Source of the DNA: an uncultured Saprospiraceae bacterium
Lineage (GTDB): Bacteria > Bacteroidota > Bacteroidia > Chitinophagales > Saprospiraceae
Direction: 5' to 3'
Assembly: GCA_937872405.1 (NCBI GenBank)
Contig: CALMSP010000296.1
Span: 1-33,726 of the forward strand
Length of the DNA: 33,726 nt
Shown: piece after piece, positions 7,380-15,966 of the stretch
How the letters are laid out: each line of letters starts with the position of its first letter
Numbering within the stretch: position 1 is the first letter of the stretch
The notes under the pieces: model-generated
Database searches by the model: none
Seen by the model: the letters and a program-made list of their open reading frames with translations, nothing else
Told to the model about the DNA's origin: nothing
Translations under genes and position numbers: made by a program

Positions 7380-7880
7380 ATGGAATCTATCTGCGAGAAA
7401 AACTTTCCTTCGCATGTCCCGATTGTAGATGCTGTGGCTTTGCCCAAAGATAATCGAACCAAATTATTGGCTGGAGCCTTGCTGGGCGGCTTTTTTGGCT
7501 TTTTACTCGTTGCCATGCTATTCTACAAATCCCCAAATGCAGGATTTTTGTATTACTTTACGGCAGTTGCACTTGTTTTGTCACTTTTTATGATCGTCAA
7601 AGGATTTAAAGACACCTTTGTCGCCATCCAACGACGCCAGCAATTGAACCGCCGAGGCAACAGCGCACGGGCTACCATAGTCGGGCGCGAATCAGATTTG
7701 GACGCCGATCCGGAAATGTTCTGGATTTACTATCAGTTTCACCCTGATTTTGTAGCCAAGCACCACGACGAAACTGAGGATCAGTACTTTTTTCGTTTGC
7801 CGATTGGCTATACATTGGAAGTGCTTTTCCTGCCTGCGAAACCGCAGGTGACGGCTGTAATTGACCCTTCGAGAAACTAA
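7380..7880 (+). CDS. DUF3592-like two-helix membrane protein, copy 2
   Basis: 166 residues, with the same plan as the gene just upstream: N-terminal soluble part, two helices (about 29-48 and 57-75), QLNRRGNSARATIVGRESD, then FWIYYQFHPDFVAKHHDETE, and a final strand LEVLFLPAKPQVTAVID. Corresponding positions YYQF.PDF.K..D.TED are shared with copy 1, so the genes are paralogues that have since diverged, mainly in the helices and the N-terminus. The stop codon overlaps the stop region of the convergent gene by four bases. Function unknown. Confidence 0.82.
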   Translation: MESICEKNFPSHVPIVDAVALPKDNRTKLLAGALLGGFFGFLLVAMLFYKSPNAGFLYYFTAVALVLSLFMIVKGFKDTFVAIQRRQQLNRRGNSARATIVGRESDLDADPEMFWIYYQFHPDFVAKHHDETEDQYFFRLPIGYTLEVLFLPAKPQVTAVIDPSRN

Positions 7881-8179
7881 TGAAAAACCCTCCACCAAAC
7901 GATCATCAGCACAAAAAACGGTATCATCATCAGCAGCAACAACAGCAAATCTGCCAAAACAGTAGCTCCGATGCGGTGAAGCCAGCCTGTGCCTCCTATG
8001 GCCTTGTAACCCTGGTAATTTAGCCTCAATGATACATTGAAACACCGACCAAGCCATGCTGAAAATTGTGGCTCGTAGTGTCTATAAAAATAGACCAACC
8101 AGCCTACATAGACTGCCATACCCGATAAACCCCAAAGCATGGGTCGAATACCGCTCTGCCAAAGTTCAATATTTTCCAT
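7877..8179 (-). CDS. Small hypothetical membrane protein
   Basis: 100 residues with a hydrophobic segment at about 13-31 (MLWGLSGMAVYVGWLVYFY) and a strongly hydrophobic C-terminal segment at about 72-97 (LADLLLLLLMMIPFFVLMIV). I recognise no family. The start overlaps the end of the upstream leftward gene by 14 bases, suggesting translational coupling, and its TAG stop overlaps the TAA of the convergent DUF3592-like gene. The coupling and intact frame argue for a real gene. Confidence 0.65.
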   Translation of the reverse strand: MENIELWQSGIRPMLWGLSGMAVYVGWLVYFYRHYEPQFSAWLGRCFNVSLRLNYQGYKAIGGTGWLHRIGATVLADLLLLLLMMIPFFVLMIVWWRVFH

Positions 8180-8669
8180 CGTCAGGTTGAATTGTAGTTA
8201 GCATCAAATCAGCGATTTGCACCATCGTCAGGCGCTTCGGTTCTAAAATCATTTCGCGAGGTAGTGGCAAGGGCATAGAGGGTTCTACCTTCCAAACAAA
8301 GCCCGTATCTGCTTTGTCTTCAGCCACTTCCCAGCCCCAACATGTGAACTTCCATCCGGTGCCGGGCGAGTAGAGGCCCACAGTCATTGGTTTGGTGGTT
8401 TCATTTCTTAAAAACAAGGTCACTTGTCGGGCGTTTGAGGATTGGCGGGCAAGCACTCGCAACAAATCATTTCCTCCCGTAACCACCGCGTTATAATCCA
8501 AGCAATGCCTCAGCCATACTTCCGCTGTAATCCAGGCGGGCTGCGCCTGAAATTCTTTTTCCTGATTGGAAAGATCAAGCCATATATTCACAATGGAATC
8601 TGACATGGCACAACATGACATCATAACAAGGAAAATGTGAACTCCAATGAAGTTGCTTACGGTGGACAT
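8166..8669 (-). CDS. Hypothetical exported protein, probable lipoprotein
   Basis: 167 residues. A hydrophobic N-terminal segment (IGVHIFLVMMSC) ends in Cys-Cys at residues 19-20, giving a plausible but not classical lipobox, so membrane anchoring outside the cytoplasm is likely. The rest is soluble, with a beta-rich middle (ARQVTLFLRNETTKPMTVGL, GTGWKFTCWGWE) and a C-terminal KRLTMVQIADLMLTTIQ. No family recognised. It is the upstream partner of the small membrane protein it overlaps by 14 bases. The pair may act together at the envelope, which is inferred only from coupling. Confidence 0.68.
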   Translation of the reverse strand: MSTVSNFIGVHIFLVMMSCCAMSDSIVNIWLDLSNQEKEFQAQPAWITAEVWLRHCLDYNAVVTGGNDLLRVLARQSSNARQVTLFLRNETTKPMTVGLYSPGTGWKFTCWGWEVAEDKADTGFVWKVEPSMPLPLPREMILEPKRLTMVQIADLMLTTIQPDDGKY

Positions 8670-8796
8670 GGTTCTTTATTTCAATGTAAAAATAGGTTTT
8701 TAGAGCAATATTGTGGAAGATTTTCTGGTAAATAGTGGTGATGCCATTCAAAAATTAGATGCAATTTTTAATACCAAAAATTATAATTTTACAACC

Positions 8797-8825
8797 TTGT
8801 GATGCTTTTGTAATGAATTAATTTG
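8797..8825 (+). promoter_or_regulatory. Candidate promoter for the FAD oxidoreductase
   Basis: TTG at 8797-8799 is followed after 18 bases by TTAATTTG at 8818-8825, one mismatch from TAnnTTTG. The predicted start point is about 10 bases before the ATG at 8844, giving a very short leader. The mismatch keeps confidence low. Confidence 0.3.
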
Positions 8826-8843
8826 ATTTTCAAGCCTTAGCTT

Positions 8844-10103
8844 ATGCACGTACACATTATTGGAGGTGGGGTAGTAGGGTTATGCACAGCTTGGTATTTG
8901 CGACAAGCCGGCTGCGATGTAACGGTAGTGGACAAAAGCGATTTGTCCGGTGGGTGTTCGCATGGCAATGCGGGCATGATCGTGCCCAGTCATTTTGTAC
9001 CGTTGGCCGCGCCAGGTGTTGTGTCGCAAGGCATTCGATGGATGTTCAGCGCGAAAAGCCCTTTTTATATTCGCCCCCGTTTGAGCTTAGAGTTGGTGGA
9101 GTGGTTGTGGCAATTCTATCGGGCGTGTACAGCTGAGCAGGTACGGCGGGCTATGCCGGTGCTGCGGGATTTTCATCAGTACAGCCAGGAAATGTATGCG
9201 CACTTATCGCAACTGCCTGATTTTCAGTTCAATCTGGAGCATCGCGGGTTGTTGTTGCTATGCAAAAATCCAAGTACGCTGCGCGAAGAAGCCGAGGTGG
9301 CCGAGCAGGCTCATGCTCTGGGAATAGCAGCACAGGTACTATCGGCTGAGGCGGTACAGGCTTTAGAATCCAATATTCGACTGCAAATAGCAGGCGGCGT
9401 GTACTATCCTGGCGATGGGCATTTGTATCCTGAGAAATTCATGGCACAAATGAAAGCTGCGCTGTTACAGAGTGGGGTCAGATTGTTGACAGGGCGCGCA
9501 GTGACGGCCCTACAAGCGGATGCGAACCGAATCCGGCAACTCGTACTGGATAATGGCGACACGATCACAACCGAACAAGTGGTGCTCGCGGCGGGCGCGT
9601 GGTCAGCGAAACTACTGAAAACACTGGGTATCCGATGCTTGATGCAGGATGGCAAGGGCTATTCGATCACCCTGCCGCAGCTAACGCCGAAACCAACTTA
9701 CCCAACTATTCTTACCGAAGCGCGCGTGGCGATCACCCCCATGGGACATGACCTTCGGATTGGTGGCACATTGGAAATCAGCAACTTATCTTCCCGAATC
9801 AATCGGGCACGATTAGCTGGTATATTGGAGGCGCTCCTTCGGTATTATCCTGATTTTCAGGTAGATATGCCTTCGTTACAGACGGTTTGGCATGGGTTTC
9901 GGCCCTGTTCGCCAGATGGACTGCCTTATATCGGGCGCTCGCGGCGTTTTGCGAATCTGACTTTTGCCACTGGGCACGCAATGATGGGCATGAGCTTGGG
10001 CCCTGGCACTGGGCGTGTGGTAGCCGATATATTAATGAATCAAGCGCCAGCAGTTGATTTGCAACTGTTTGAACCAGAGCGATTTACACCATTCCAAAAG
10101 TGA
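8844..10103 (+). CDS. FAD-dependent D-amino-acid dehydrogenase-like oxidoreductase
   Basis: 419 residues, the length of DadA and related members of the DAO family, which oxidise amine substrates with FAD, usually at the inner membrane face. The N-terminal Rossmann motif is HIIGGGVVGLCTAWYL with the glycines at residues 7-12 and an acidic residue (Asp30) to bind the ribose. SGGCSHGNAGMIVPSH (about 35-50) is the second FAD contact. The substrate domain follows, and the C-terminal DAO signature is seen in WHGFRPCSPDGLPYIG and ATGHAMMGMSLGPGTG. The exact substrate (D-amino acids, hydroxyproline, glycine) cannot be told. It stands alone, with no racemase, proline or hydroxyproline gene beside it in the window, so dadA is not assigned. 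Confidence 0.9.
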   Translation: MHVHIIGGGVVGLCTAWYLRQAGCDVTVVDKSDLSGGCSHGNAGMIVPSHFVPLAAPGVVSQGIRWMFSAKSPFYIRPRLSLELVEWLWQFYRACTAEQVRRAMPVLRDFHQYSQEMYAHLSQLPDFQFNLEHRGLLLLCKNPSTLREEAEVAEQAHALGIAAQVLSAEAVQALESNIRLQIAGGVYYPGDGHLYPEKFMAQMKAALLQSGVRLLTGRAVTALQADANRIRQLVLDNGDTITTEQVVLAAGAWSAKLLKTLGIRCLMQDGKGYSITLPQLTPKPTYPTILTEARVAITPMGHDLRIGGTLEISNLSSRINRARLAGILEALLRYYPDFQVDMPSLQTVWHGFRPCSPDGLPYIGRSRRFANLTFATGHAMMGMSLGPGTGRVVADILMNQAPAVDLQLFEPERFTPFQK

Positions 10104-10188
10104 TTTGGCGAGCGATGATCGGCCCTGGCAATCCGTCTATTGCAATAAAATGAATCCGTCTTTATTTTTTAAAAAAGGGTATTAGAAT

Positions 10189-11622
10189 TTATTGCAAAAC
10201 CAAGCGACCTGCAGCCCAGCTTACCTTATTTCTATTTTTATAAAAATCCGATTGTAATTTTACGAATTTGAGTTGCGCTTCAATGAGGCGTTGCTCGCGG
10301 ATATTTACTAAGAACACCGAACTTTCGCCGAGGGCAAAGCGGGTGGTTTCCGCATTAAAAAGGGTACGATAATTTTCGGTAATATCTGCATAAAGCGTAA
10401 TCTGTCGGGCCGTATTTTGCCATTCATTATAGGCATCGCGCACTTTGTTGGTCAGCTCAAGGCGCTTTTGTTGCAAGGTAAAATCCGTGTCCTGAATCTT
10501 GATGCGGGTCAGGTCGAGCTTACCGCGTTCTTTGCGCAGGAAAAGCGGAAAACTAAAATTAACGCCCCATTTATAATTTTGCAATAACAAATTACTTCCG
10601 GTGCCATTATCCGGGCCGCTGACCTGTCCGAATCGGAAACCCTCACCGAGCAAGTTGTATTCCACATCAAGCTGCGGCTTGAGGTATTCGGCAGCCAGCC
10701 GGCGCTCAATGTCTAACTGGCTGATTTTGAGCTGATAAAAACGCAACAACGGATGCACCGCATCAAAATTTTCGAGAAATGCCTGCACGGGCTGAGGTAG
10801 TATTCGAGTATCCTCTTCGGTCAAGGACTGCGGGCGCAGTCGGTCGGTTATTTCGAGTGGGATGTTATCTTCGTACCATAGAAAATTGGACAACATCAGT
10901 CCGGCATTGCGATAAGCCAACTGGGCATCGTTCAGTTCAAATTCGCGGTTTTGCACTTGAATGTAGGCTTCGAGCGTATCCACCGCTGCCATATCACCTT
11001 CGTTGAAACTGGCTACAATTGCTTGCAAACGCACACGCGCCACAGCCAGCGCCCGCTCGATCACTTCCATTTCGTAAAAGACTTTTGCCCAGTCCCAATA
11101 AGCCAGCGTAGCGTCGAGCAGAATATCGTTGATGATATCTTGCCGTTCGGCTTCATTGGCATTTTGTAATATTTTAGCGGATTGGAGCGCGGCGCGGCGT
11201 TCGTCAATGAAAAGCCCTTGCCCCAAAGTAGCGCGCACACCAGCCACGGCTTGCCCCACGGCTGGTAAATTGTTCTCTGGATTGAGGAAGACGCCATTGG
11301 TTGCGTTGTAATAACCTTTTATTTCCAGGCCGTACCAGGTTGGAATTTTAAAACCGCCCTCTCCTATGGAGAAATAATTTTTGCCATCAAAAGATTTCTG
11401 CTGCCAATCGGCATATAACTTCGGATCGAATCCGCCTCGGGCTGCCATTAAAAGAGCCTTCGCTTCCGCTGTGAGCAGATTAGCCTGCTTAACCAATGGA
11501 TGCCAGGCTTTTACCCATTGTAAATATTCTTTCTCTGTAAAAATGCGCGGCGGTTCGGTGCTTTGCCCCAACAAGAACGCCAGCGGCATAATTCCGAACA
11601 GCAGGGTCACAATTTTCTTCAT
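10189..11622 (-). CDS. TolC-family outer-membrane efflux protein
   Basis: About 477 residues, normal for TolC-type channels. A signal peptide (KKIVTLLFGIMPLAFLLGQ) precedes a long helical, Gln/Glu/Ala-rich protein with two repeated halves, such as LLTAEAKALLMAARGGFDPK and later LELTNKVRDAYNEWQNTARQ, which build the periplasmic tunnel. The outer-membrane strands are seen as KWGVNFSFPLFLRKERGKL. The frame opens at 11643, but MKKIVTLL at 11622 is a normal signal-peptide start and is preferred. It is the last gene of a leftward ABC-HlyD-TolC set, so it should form the exit duct of the same trans-envelope exporter. Confidence 0.92.
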   Translation of the reverse strand: MKKIVTLLFGIMPLAFLLGQSTEPPRIFTEKEYLQWVKAWHPLVKQANLLTAEAKALLMAARGGFDPKLYADWQQKSFDGKNYFSIGEGGFKIPTWYGLEIKGYYNATNGVFLNPENNLPAVGQAVAGVRATLGQGLFIDERRAALQSAKILQNANEAERQDIINDILLDATLAYWDWAKVFYEMEVIERALAVARVRLQAIVASFNEGDMAAVDTLEAYIQVQNREFELNDAQLAYRNAGLMLSNFLWYEDNIPLEITDRLRPQSLTEEDTRILPQPVQAFLENFDAVHPLLRFYQLKISQLDIERRLAAEYLKPQLDVEYNLLGEGFRFGQVSGPDNGTGSNLLLQNYKWGVNFSFPLFLRKERGKLDLTRIKIQDTDFTLQQKRLELTNKVRDAYNEWQNTARQITLYADITENYRTLFNAETTRFALGESSVFLVNIREQRLIEAQLKFVKLQSDFYKNRNKVSWAAGRLVLQ

Positions 11623-11655
11623 GATGATACGATTTGTACGCATTTACAGAAACCT

Positions 11656-13050
11656 CTATTTCAGAGATCGCACTGGGGCTTTGAGTTTAATATCGTCTTC
11701 CGGGAGTTTTCCGCTGTAATAATCCGGCGGGAAGCCGTTGAGTTGTCGCCATATTTCATACCAAAGTTGCACATTATTAAGCAAGATGATGCCTTGTGCG
11801 CCGCCGCCAACGCGCAGTTCGCGCGGCCATTCTCGCGTGCCGGGTTTAGGACTCACCAGAATGCGGTAGCGACCGTTGTCGCTGATTTCATTGTCAATAG
11901 CGACAATTTCGCCGATGTACGTACCAAATGACTGCCCAGGCCAGCCAGAGAAAATAAAGGCCGGCCAGCCATCGAATATGAAGCGCACATCCGGCTTTTT
12001 CCGATTGATGGTAGAATCCACGTTGACTAAGGGAAAATCCATCGGCGTAATGTATAGCTCTACAGCCAGCTCATAATTGGCGGGCATAATGCTCACAATG
12101 GCATCCCCTTCTTTGATGGTTTCGCCGATGCCCGGCGTGACCACTTTTGTGATGAAGCAATCCTGCGGCGCTGTGATATAATAAAAACTGGCGCGCCGAG
12201 AATAACTGCTTGAGAGAATGCGGAGCTTGCTCACATCTGCCTCTGCGTCAAAGCGTTGTGATAAGGTACTGGCAATATCGGAACGTGCTTTGGCAATTTT
12301 TTCACTGTACTCCGCCTGAATGGTGCTGAGTTCGGTGTAGGTAATCGTCAGTTCTGCTCGGCTGGAATTGAGTTTATTGACGGATGCTATGACCTTATTG
12401 GAGGTTTCCTGTAGCTTAGCTTGGCGGTCTTCCATCTTAGCGCGGGGGTCCACACCTTGTTCGAAAAGGTTGCGCGCGCGCTCGTACTGTATGCGGGCGA
12501 TAGAATCCTGCACTTGCGCTTGTGCCAGATCGGCACTATCTGCTGCTATTTTGAATTGTACTTGTTGTATTTTCTGGCGAAGCTGTTGCTGCTTGAATCG
12601 GAGTTGATCCTCCATAGTCGTGATCTGGTTTTGTAGGGCAAATACTTTATCCTGGTACGAACCAATAGCACCGGTCTTTGCGCTTACCTGCTCTTCCGTG
12701 CGTGGTACGAGTTCGGGATCGAGATAATCCGACTTAATTTCCGATATAAACACAATCGTATCGCCGGCCTTCACCGATTGCCCTTCGCGCACGTACCAGC
12801 GCTCAATTCGCCCATCAATCGGAGAGGGTATTACCTGAGGGCGTTGCTCTGGGCGTAGGGTTGTGACGCCCCCCTTGGTTTGAATGTTTTGCGTCCAAGG
12901 AAGCATCAGGAATAATAAACCCAGCCCCAGCAGCGTGAGCAGCCAACGGGTAAACATCTTGTGTGCGTTGGTCAGTGCAGTCATCCGAAATGCCGGAAAG
13001 TCTTCTGCCCGAACGTGAGATGACACTGATTTTCTGGATATATTAAGCAT
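11656..13050 (-). CDS. HlyD-family periplasmic adaptor (membrane fusion protein)
   Basis: 464 residues. A single membrane helix at about 34-51 (LTLLGLGLLFLMLPW) follows a cytoplasmic N-terminus, as in type I secretion adaptors. The lipoyl halves are visible as IPSPIDGRIERWYVREGQSV (around 73-92) and, after a long coiled coil (about 130-270, rich in Gln, Lys and Glu), ITAPQDCFITKVV and GETIKEGDAIVSIMP. The C-terminal beta-barrel follows. The adaptor should bridge the inner-membrane ABC protein and the TolC channel. It starts 67 bases after the ABC gene and ends 33 bases before the chosen TolC start. An unusual feature is a tail of about 40 residues with WPAFIFSGWPGQSFG and a polar, charged C-terminus. 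Cargo is unknown. Confidence 0.92.
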   Translation of the reverse strand: MLNISRKSVSSHVRAEDFPAFRMTALTNAHKMFTRWLLTLLGLGLLFLMLPWTQNIQTKGGVTTLRPEQRPQVIPSPIDGRIERWYVREGQSVKAGDTIVFISEIKSDYLDPELVPRTEEQVSAKTGAIGSYQDKVFALQNQITTMEDQLRFKQQQLRQKIQQVQFKIAADSADLAQAQVQDSIARIQYERARNLFEQGVDPRAKMEDRQAKLQETSNKVIASVNKLNSSRAELTITYTELSTIQAEYSEKIAKARSDIASTLSQRFDAEADVSKLRILSSSYSRRASFYYITAPQDCFITKVVTPGIGETIKEGDAIVSIMPANYELAVELYITPMDFPLVNVDSTINRKKPDVRFIFDGWPAFIFSGWPGQSFGTYIGEIVAIDNEISDNGRYRILVSPKPGTREWPRELRVGGGAQGIILLNNVQLWYEIWRQLNGFPPDYYSGKLPEDDIKLKAPVRSLK

Positions 13051-13117
13051 TGCTAAGACAAATTATAAGGTGGATTTCAATCATTAAAAAAACGTGCTTG
13101 AAATGTGTAAAAATGTA

Positions 13118-14884
13118 TTAACTGTTGCCATTTCCAGTATGTAGGCTCTCGGCTTCCGACACTTTGAAAACCTTTCGGAAATGCGGACTTTGCTGTATTT
13201 CTTCGAAGGAGCCAGCTTTCACGATCTTGCCATCTTTGATAATCAACACCCGATCACATTTGGATGCAATAATCGGATCATCACTCACAATCAGCAGTGT
13301 CCAGTCGTGCTCTGGTGCCGTCAGAAAGGTCGCTATGGCTTCGCGATCTTCCGGCTCTAAAGATGCCCAGAAACCTTCCAGTGCGTGCAGTCGGGGCTTT
13401 TTGGCTAAGCTGCGTGCCAGAATAATTTTCGTGCGTACACTCTGCGGCACATTTTTGCCTCCAGGGAGCAGCACCGTGTTGTAGCCATTGGGTAGGCGCT
13501 TAATGTATTCGCTTAGTCCGATGCAGTTTACTGCCCACACGATTTGATCCATTGTAATATCTGGATTACCTAAGGATATATTCTCCAGTACCGTTCCTTT
13601 GAAAAGGTCTTCTTCCGAGCAGTAATCGCCGATGTGCCGCCGCAAGCTCGATAGCTCAATGTTGCGCATCGGGATACCATTGTAGCTGATACTTCCCTGA
13701 AATTCGCCGTACAAGCCTGCGATAATCTGAATGAGTGTAGATTTGCCCGAGCGATTGTAGCCCGTGATGCACACGCGCTCGCCAGATGCCACGGACATCG
13801 AGAGGTGGTCAATGGTAGGCGATTCGGCATCTTCATATTTGAAATACAAGTCGCGCACTTCCAGGATGATGCCTTTACCCGTATCTATTTCTTCAAAACG
13901 CAGCCCTTCGTTTTCATCTAATGGCAGATCGGTTACATTGCCCAGCTTCTCTAAGGCCGTCAGCATATCATAAATGACATCCATAGAAAGGATGAGTTTT
14001 TCTACCGACGATAGCATCAAAATCACTACGATTTCGGCCGCTACGAACTGTCCGATATTGATCTGGTTATCAATAACTAAGAAACTTCCCAAAAACAAGA
14101 GGCTTGCAGTTACAACTACTTTGAAAGCTAAGATGGCGCCGTATTGTGTGAGCAAAATGCGAAAATGCTGATGCCGATTATCAAGATAATTACAGACTAA
14201 ATAATCCGTTTTTTTGAGTGATAGCGGGGTGTCTCCCCAAAGTTTGAACGTGTTCATAGTGCGCGCCAATTCTTCCAGCCAATGCGCCACTTCGTATTTG
14301 TATTTTGATTCGCGCAAGCTGGTACTTAGGCCTCGCGGACCAGTTATTCTGAAAATGATAAACAACACCAGTATAAGCGACAAGCCAAAAAAGGCAAAAA
14401 ATGGATGGTAAAATGCAATCAGAATAAGCCCAAAGATGATACTCAGGGCCGCTGTGGATAAGTCAATCAGAATTTTGGGAATGCCCTTTTGCACCGTGAG
14501 CGTATCGAAAAAGCGGTTGACCAATTCGGGGCCATATACGCGCGTCATAGCGCTCAGGCGTAAGCGTGGTATGCGATACGCAAATTCAAAAGCCGAACGC
14601 GCAAAGATTCGACGTTGGATGGTTTCTGTCACTGTGAGTTGCATGATGACCAGTACTCCTGATAGGGCCGTAGCTACCGTGACCGCAGCCACTAACAGGA
14701 TGAGCGAAGCAGATAGCGAACCACCCGCAATAAGCCCAATAACTGCCTGAATACCAAGAGGTAGGCTCAGGCTAATCAAACCAGCGAACACCCCATAGAC
14801 ATAGACGTAGTAAATGTCCCGCTTATCAAGCTGCAACAACCTAAAGAACCGCTGTAGCGGGGTAAAGGGTGTATTATTTTCCAT
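13118..14884 (-). CDS. ABC exporter subunit with degenerate nucleotide-binding domain
   Basis: 588 residues: a six-helix exporter membrane domain (about 25-310) fused to an ATP-binding domain (about 340-570), without an N-terminal C39 peptidase. Walker A is kept (GYNRSGKST, 375-383). Other motifs are lost. The Q-loop region reads GDYCSEEDLF, with no Gln. The signature LSGGQ position reads VPQSV (479-483). Walker B and the catalytic Glu read LHALEGFW, with Glu503 in place of Asp and Gly504 in place of the catalytic Glu. The H-loop His is Asp535 (VSDDP). The frame is intact and full length, so this is not simple gene decay. It heads the ABC-HlyD-TolC set and should be the inner-membrane part of a type I-like exporter. 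Similar non-canonical ABC proteins beside HlyD and TolC genes occur in other Bacteroidota, from memory. How it would be powered is unclear. Confidence 0.9.
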   Translation of the reverse strand: MENNTPFTPLQRFFRLLQLDKRDIYYVYVYGVFAGLISLSLPLGIQAVIGLIAGGSLSASLILLVAAVTVATALSGVLVIMQLTVTETIQRRIFARSAFEFAYRIPRLRLSAMTRVYGPELVNRFFDTLTVQKGIPKILIDLSTAALSIIFGLILIAFYHPFFAFFGLSLILVLFIIFRITGPRGLSTSLRESKYKYEVAHWLEELARTMNTFKLWGDTPLSLKKTDYLVCNYLDNRHQHFRILLTQYGAILAFKVVVTASLLFLGSFLVIDNQINIGQFVAAEIVVILMLSSVEKLILSMDVIYDMLTALEKLGNVTDLPLDENEGLRFEEIDTGKGIILEVRDLYFKYEDAESPTIDHLSMSVASGERVCITGYNRSGKSTLIQIIAGLYGEFQGSISYNGIPMRNIELSSLRRHIGDYCSEEDLFKGTVLENISLGNPDITMDQIVWAVNCIGLSEYIKRLPNGYNTVLLPGGKNVPQSVRTKIILARSLAKKPRLHALEGFWASLEPEDREAIATFLTAPEHDWTLLIVSDDPIIASKCDRVLIIKDGKIVKAGSFEEIQQSPHFRKVFKVSEAESLHTGNGNS

Positions 14885-15015
14885 GATACGGTATTACGAC
14901 TTTTTGAGCATAATCAATCTCTGAAACATAGAAGCCACCTAAGAAGTTGGCCGCCAATACATTATAGTAAACTTTTGGGAGTCAAAATTTTTATCTGAAA
15001 ATCAATGCCCTACCC

Positions 15016-15051
15016 AAAAAAAAGCTGATTGTAGCAAGCGCTACAACCAGC
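15016..15051 (-). terminator. Intrinsic terminator of the prohibitin gene
   Basis: A 12-bp stem (15024-15035 with 15040-15051, one mismatch) around the loop AAGC is followed, in the leftward direction, by eight T residues (A-run 15016-15023 on the plus strand). It lies 20 bases past the prohibitin stop. It separates the prohibitin/TetR genes from the exporter genes, so the ABC gene likely has its own promoter. Confidence 0.86.
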
Positions 15052-15071
15052 CATACATATAACCCTTCGCC

Positions 15072-15914
15072 TTAGTTGTTCCTTGTTGTACTTACATTGC
15101 GGCCGCCGCCACTGCTTGGCGCGTCATCGTCGAGCTTGAGCATAGCCGGTATAGGTAGCCCACCATCTGTGATGATAATTTTAGTGTTGGGCGACTTGGC
15201 TAATTCCAGGAATGCTTCAATGGATTTGAATTGCAGCAGCAATGGATCCAGACCCTGCGATATAATGTTCTGTGCATCGCGTACACCTTCCGCTTGGATA
15301 CGCTTACGGTCAGCCTCCTGCTTCTCTTGCAGCAATACAAATTGCATGCGCTGCGCTTGCTGCTCGGCTTCCAACACCTCTTCTATGGCGCGTGCTAAGT
15401 TGCGCGGTAGTACAATACTTTTGAGCAGTACAGCCTCAATTTCTATGCCTTTACCGTCTAATAGCTTGCGCATTTGGTCGCGAATAGCGATTTCGATAGT
15501 GCCCCGCTCACTGGTGTGCATATCCTTCGCAAAAAAACGTGCCGTTACATCGGATACGGCAGAGCGGAATACCGGTAGGATCACATTGCGCTCGTAATCC
15601 GGACCAATGTTACGCAGTAGTTTGGGCACTTCGCGTGGTATCACATTGTACAGAATGGATACCTCCGATTGAATATTCAAACCCTCTTTCGATGGGATGT
15701 TGAGCGCTACTTCCAAGTTCTCCGTGCGCACGGGCACCTTTATGATGGTGGAAGTAAATGGATTGAACACGCGCAGCCCCTGCGTGTAAGGACGATCATC
15801 GAATTTACCGAATTTGCGCTTTACGCCGACTTCACCTTCGCGGATTACAGCGCAGGATGCCAACATGGATACTGCAGCCAGAAGTAAAAGCCCCTTCACT
15901 ATTGATTTTTTCAT
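15072..15914 (-). CDS. Prohibitin/SPFH-family lipoprotein
   Basis: 280 residues. The SPFH (Band 7) domain spans about 24-200, with VIREGEVGVKRKFGKF at its start and ILPVFRSAVSDVTARF in the middle. A helical, charged stretch (about 175-215: ARAIEEVLEAEQQAQRMQF, EKQEADRKRIQAEG) then forms the coiled coil typical for oligomer rings, and the end resembles prohibitins (ITDGGLPIPAML). Unusually the N-terminus is a lipoprotein signal with lipobox MLASC (Cys21) rather than a plain membrane anchor, so the domain should face the periplasm. Prohibitins form membrane-organising rings, and the bacterial role here is unknown. It follows the TetR gene by 52 bases and ends at a strong terminator. Confidence 0.92.
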   Translation of the reverse strand: MKKSIVKGLLLLAAVSMLASCAVIREGEVGVKRKFGKFDDRPYTQGLRVFNPFTSTIIKVPVRTENLEVALNIPSKEGLNIQSEVSILYNVIPREVPKLLRNIGPDYERNVILPVFRSAVSDVTARFFAKDMHTSERGTIEIAIRDQMRKLLDGKGIEIEAVLLKSIVLPRNLARAIEEVLEAEQQAQRMQFVLLQEKQEADRKRIQAEGVRDAQNIISQGLDPLLLQFKSIEAFLELAKSPNTKIIITDGGLPIPAMLKLDDDAPSSGGGRNVSTTRNN

Positions 15915-15966
15915 AATTGCATCAGTTTTTAGTTTTTAAATGTAATAATTTCGATTGCTTTCATTA

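Noticed and set aside
10104..10188. Possible terminator between the convergent FAD oxidoreductase and TolC genes
   Set aside because: Only a six-bp AT stem (AATAAA with TTTATT) next to T and A runs, too weak to call.
15076..15597. Rightward frame of 173 codons, Ser- and Arg-rich
   Set aside because: Antisense to the prohibitin gene. Its Ser/Arg composition is the mirror of the Glu/Ala/Leu-rich coding strand.
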